Of a DNA stretch of 32,658 nt, positions 31,905 through 32,658 are shown piece after piece; the stretch's first letter is position 1; every line of letters begins with the position of its first letter. The notes under the pieces were generated by a model that did not search any database, was not told the DNA's origin, and was given only the letters and a program-made list of their open reading frames with translations. Origin of the DNA: CAILAD01 sp964397085 (lineage in GTDB: Bacteria > Patescibacteriota > Saccharimonadia > CAILAD01 > BJGX01). The stretch covers positions 1 through 32,658 of the forward strand of contig CAYNHH010000004.1 of NCBI GenBank assembly GCA_964397085.1, written 5' to 3'. Position numbers and translations under genes: made by a program.

Positions 31905-32658
31905 TAGCGTTTTTTCTTCTTTTTACTTTTACCTTTTCTGATTGGAGCTAGCTTTACTGGCCCACGAGCATCAACGCTTGTAGACTGATTAACTTTGTTA
32001 CGAGATTTTTTTGTAGTGACTACATCTTCAGAGCTAATATTACTCTTGGCATACTTAGCACCTTCGGTAATTTCAGTCTTTGGTGCTTCTATTGGCGCAT
32101 CAGCCTGGAACTGTACTTTAAATATTGTGGTGGCAATTTCTGCCGACATTCCAGCCTGAAGTTGCTTGAACAACCGAAATGCCTCTGATTTATATTCTAC
32201 CAGTGGGTCACGTTGACCATAACCACGCAAGCCAATGCCGTCACGCAAGTGATCCATTGTTTCTAAGTGCTGTAACCAAGCAGTATCAACTACCTTAAGA
32301 CTTACGAGCTTATCTATGAGCCGCATCGTCTCACTCCCAAACTGCTTTTCACGGGCTTCGTACTCTTTTGTAGCAAAGTCCGTCAGGTTATTTATTAAGT
32401 CATCAGGTAACTTTGTATTGAGATTCTTTGCCCAATTGTTGGGTAGAGGCAATACAGTCTGAGCTTGTTTTTCCACTTCTTCAATTTCAACCATGCCGGT
32501 GCTCGCGCTAGTATGACTATGCACGATCGTTTCAAATTCTTGCTTGATAGAGTTGAGTACTTCTTCTCTTAATTGCTTAGATTGCAAGAAATTACGTCGT
32601 TTCTTATAGATAATTTCACGCTGTGAATTCATAACATCATCATATTCAACTAGGTGCT
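31904..32658 (-). CDS. secA: Preprotein translocase ATPase SecA, C-terminal part (5' end outside window)
   Basis: The C-terminal ~250 residues of SecA, the motor that drives proteins through SecYEG. The frame stays open to the window edge and reads HLVEYDDVMNSQREIIYKKRR, the conserved start of the helical scaffold region; the internal Met at 32632 is not the start. Further on, LVSLKVVDTAWLQHLETMDHLRDGIGLRGYGQRDPLVEYKSEAF is the helical-wing/scaffold signature. The zinc-binding Cys-rich C-terminus of E. coli SecA is absent and replaced by a Lys/Arg-rich tail ending KSKKKKKR. It is first of secA-FKBP-murD in this window. Confidence 0.95.
   Translation of the reverse strand, partial: HLVEYDDVMNSQREIIYKKRRNFLQSKQLREEVLNSIKQEFETIVHSHTSASTGMVEIEEVEKQAQTVLPLPNNWAKNLNTKLPDDLINNLTDFATKEYEAREKQFGSETMRLIDKLVSLKVVDTAWLQHLETMDHLRDGIGLRGYGQRDPLVEYKSEAFRLFKQLQAGMSAEIATTIFKVQFQADAPIEAPKTEITEGAKYAKSNISSEDVVTTKKSRNKVNQSTSVDARGPVKLAPIRKGKSKKKKKR

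Noticed and set aside
1..32658. Alternative genetic code with UGA read as Gly
   Set aside because: Several genes (FKBP, flippase-like, CHAP, ftsE, sortase) end in TGA at sensible positions and RF2 is present.
1..32658. CRISPR array, insertion sequence or additional structural RNA
   Set aside because: No regularly spaced repeats, transposase-like frames or recognisable rRNA, tmRNA, SRP RNA or RNase P RNA segments were found by eye.

Overview
The window looks like a draft chromosome segment of a Candidate Phyla Radiation (Patescibacteria) bacterium, most likely a Saccharibacteria (TM7) relative. The reasons are compact, short-spaced genes; small versions of housekeeping proteins; a DUF5663-type small protein; a Saccharibacteria-style DUF11 surface protein with an LPETG anchor plus a sortase; and coiled-coil murein hydrolases beside ftsEX. 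The lineage is inferred from protein style only. UGA is read as stop: several genes end in TGA and an intact RF2 is present.

Region 1-4010: mreB (-) and a PEGA-domain membrane protein (+) diverge from a compact promoter pair. A sortase (-) is interrupted by a 100-N gap flanked by an identical 55-bp sequence. The gap looks like an unmerged contig overlap, and collapsing it restores one 395-aa sortase in frame. A tRNA-Leu(CAA) follows. Region 4019-7760: a degenerate ribokinase-fold protein, an unknown 126-aa protein, xseB, xseA and a flippase-like membrane protein, all on (-). Region 7837-11043: a TRM11-like methyltransferase and rpmA (+) converge on pyrG (-). Region 11087-18134 is a cell-envelope block: an S41 protease and two tandem coiled-coil hydrolases (M23 and CHAP) that share an N-terminal half, then a histidine phosphatase, ftsX and ftsE, and prfB diverging on (+).

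Region 18212-19522 holds the LPETG surface protein, a likely client of the sortase 14 kb away. Region about 19.8-24.55 kb is a compositional island. It has four (-) genes of unknown function, visibly more GC-rich than the rest, each with a purine-rich ribosome binding site and its own stem-loop downstream (three of the four with a clear T-run). Region 24733-29829 is a two-gene operon (DUF5663-like protein, then a 1579-aa membrane-associated protein of unknown function) behind a near-consensus promoter. Region 29905-32658 is secA (3' part only), an FKBP isomerase and murD, joined by 1-bp and 4-bp overlaps.

Two themes link the genes. The first is envelope biogenesis: MreB, MurD, FtsEX with PcsB/EnvC-like hydrolases, an S41 protease, SecA, a sortase and its substrate. 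The second is two styles of translation start. Several core genes (mreB, the methyltransferase, ftsE, prfB) have a -10 box only 6-7 nt before ATG and so look leaderless, while the island genes carry strong Shine-Dalgarno sequences. The most unusual single features are an M23 peptidase whose motif order looks circularly permuted and the island itself.
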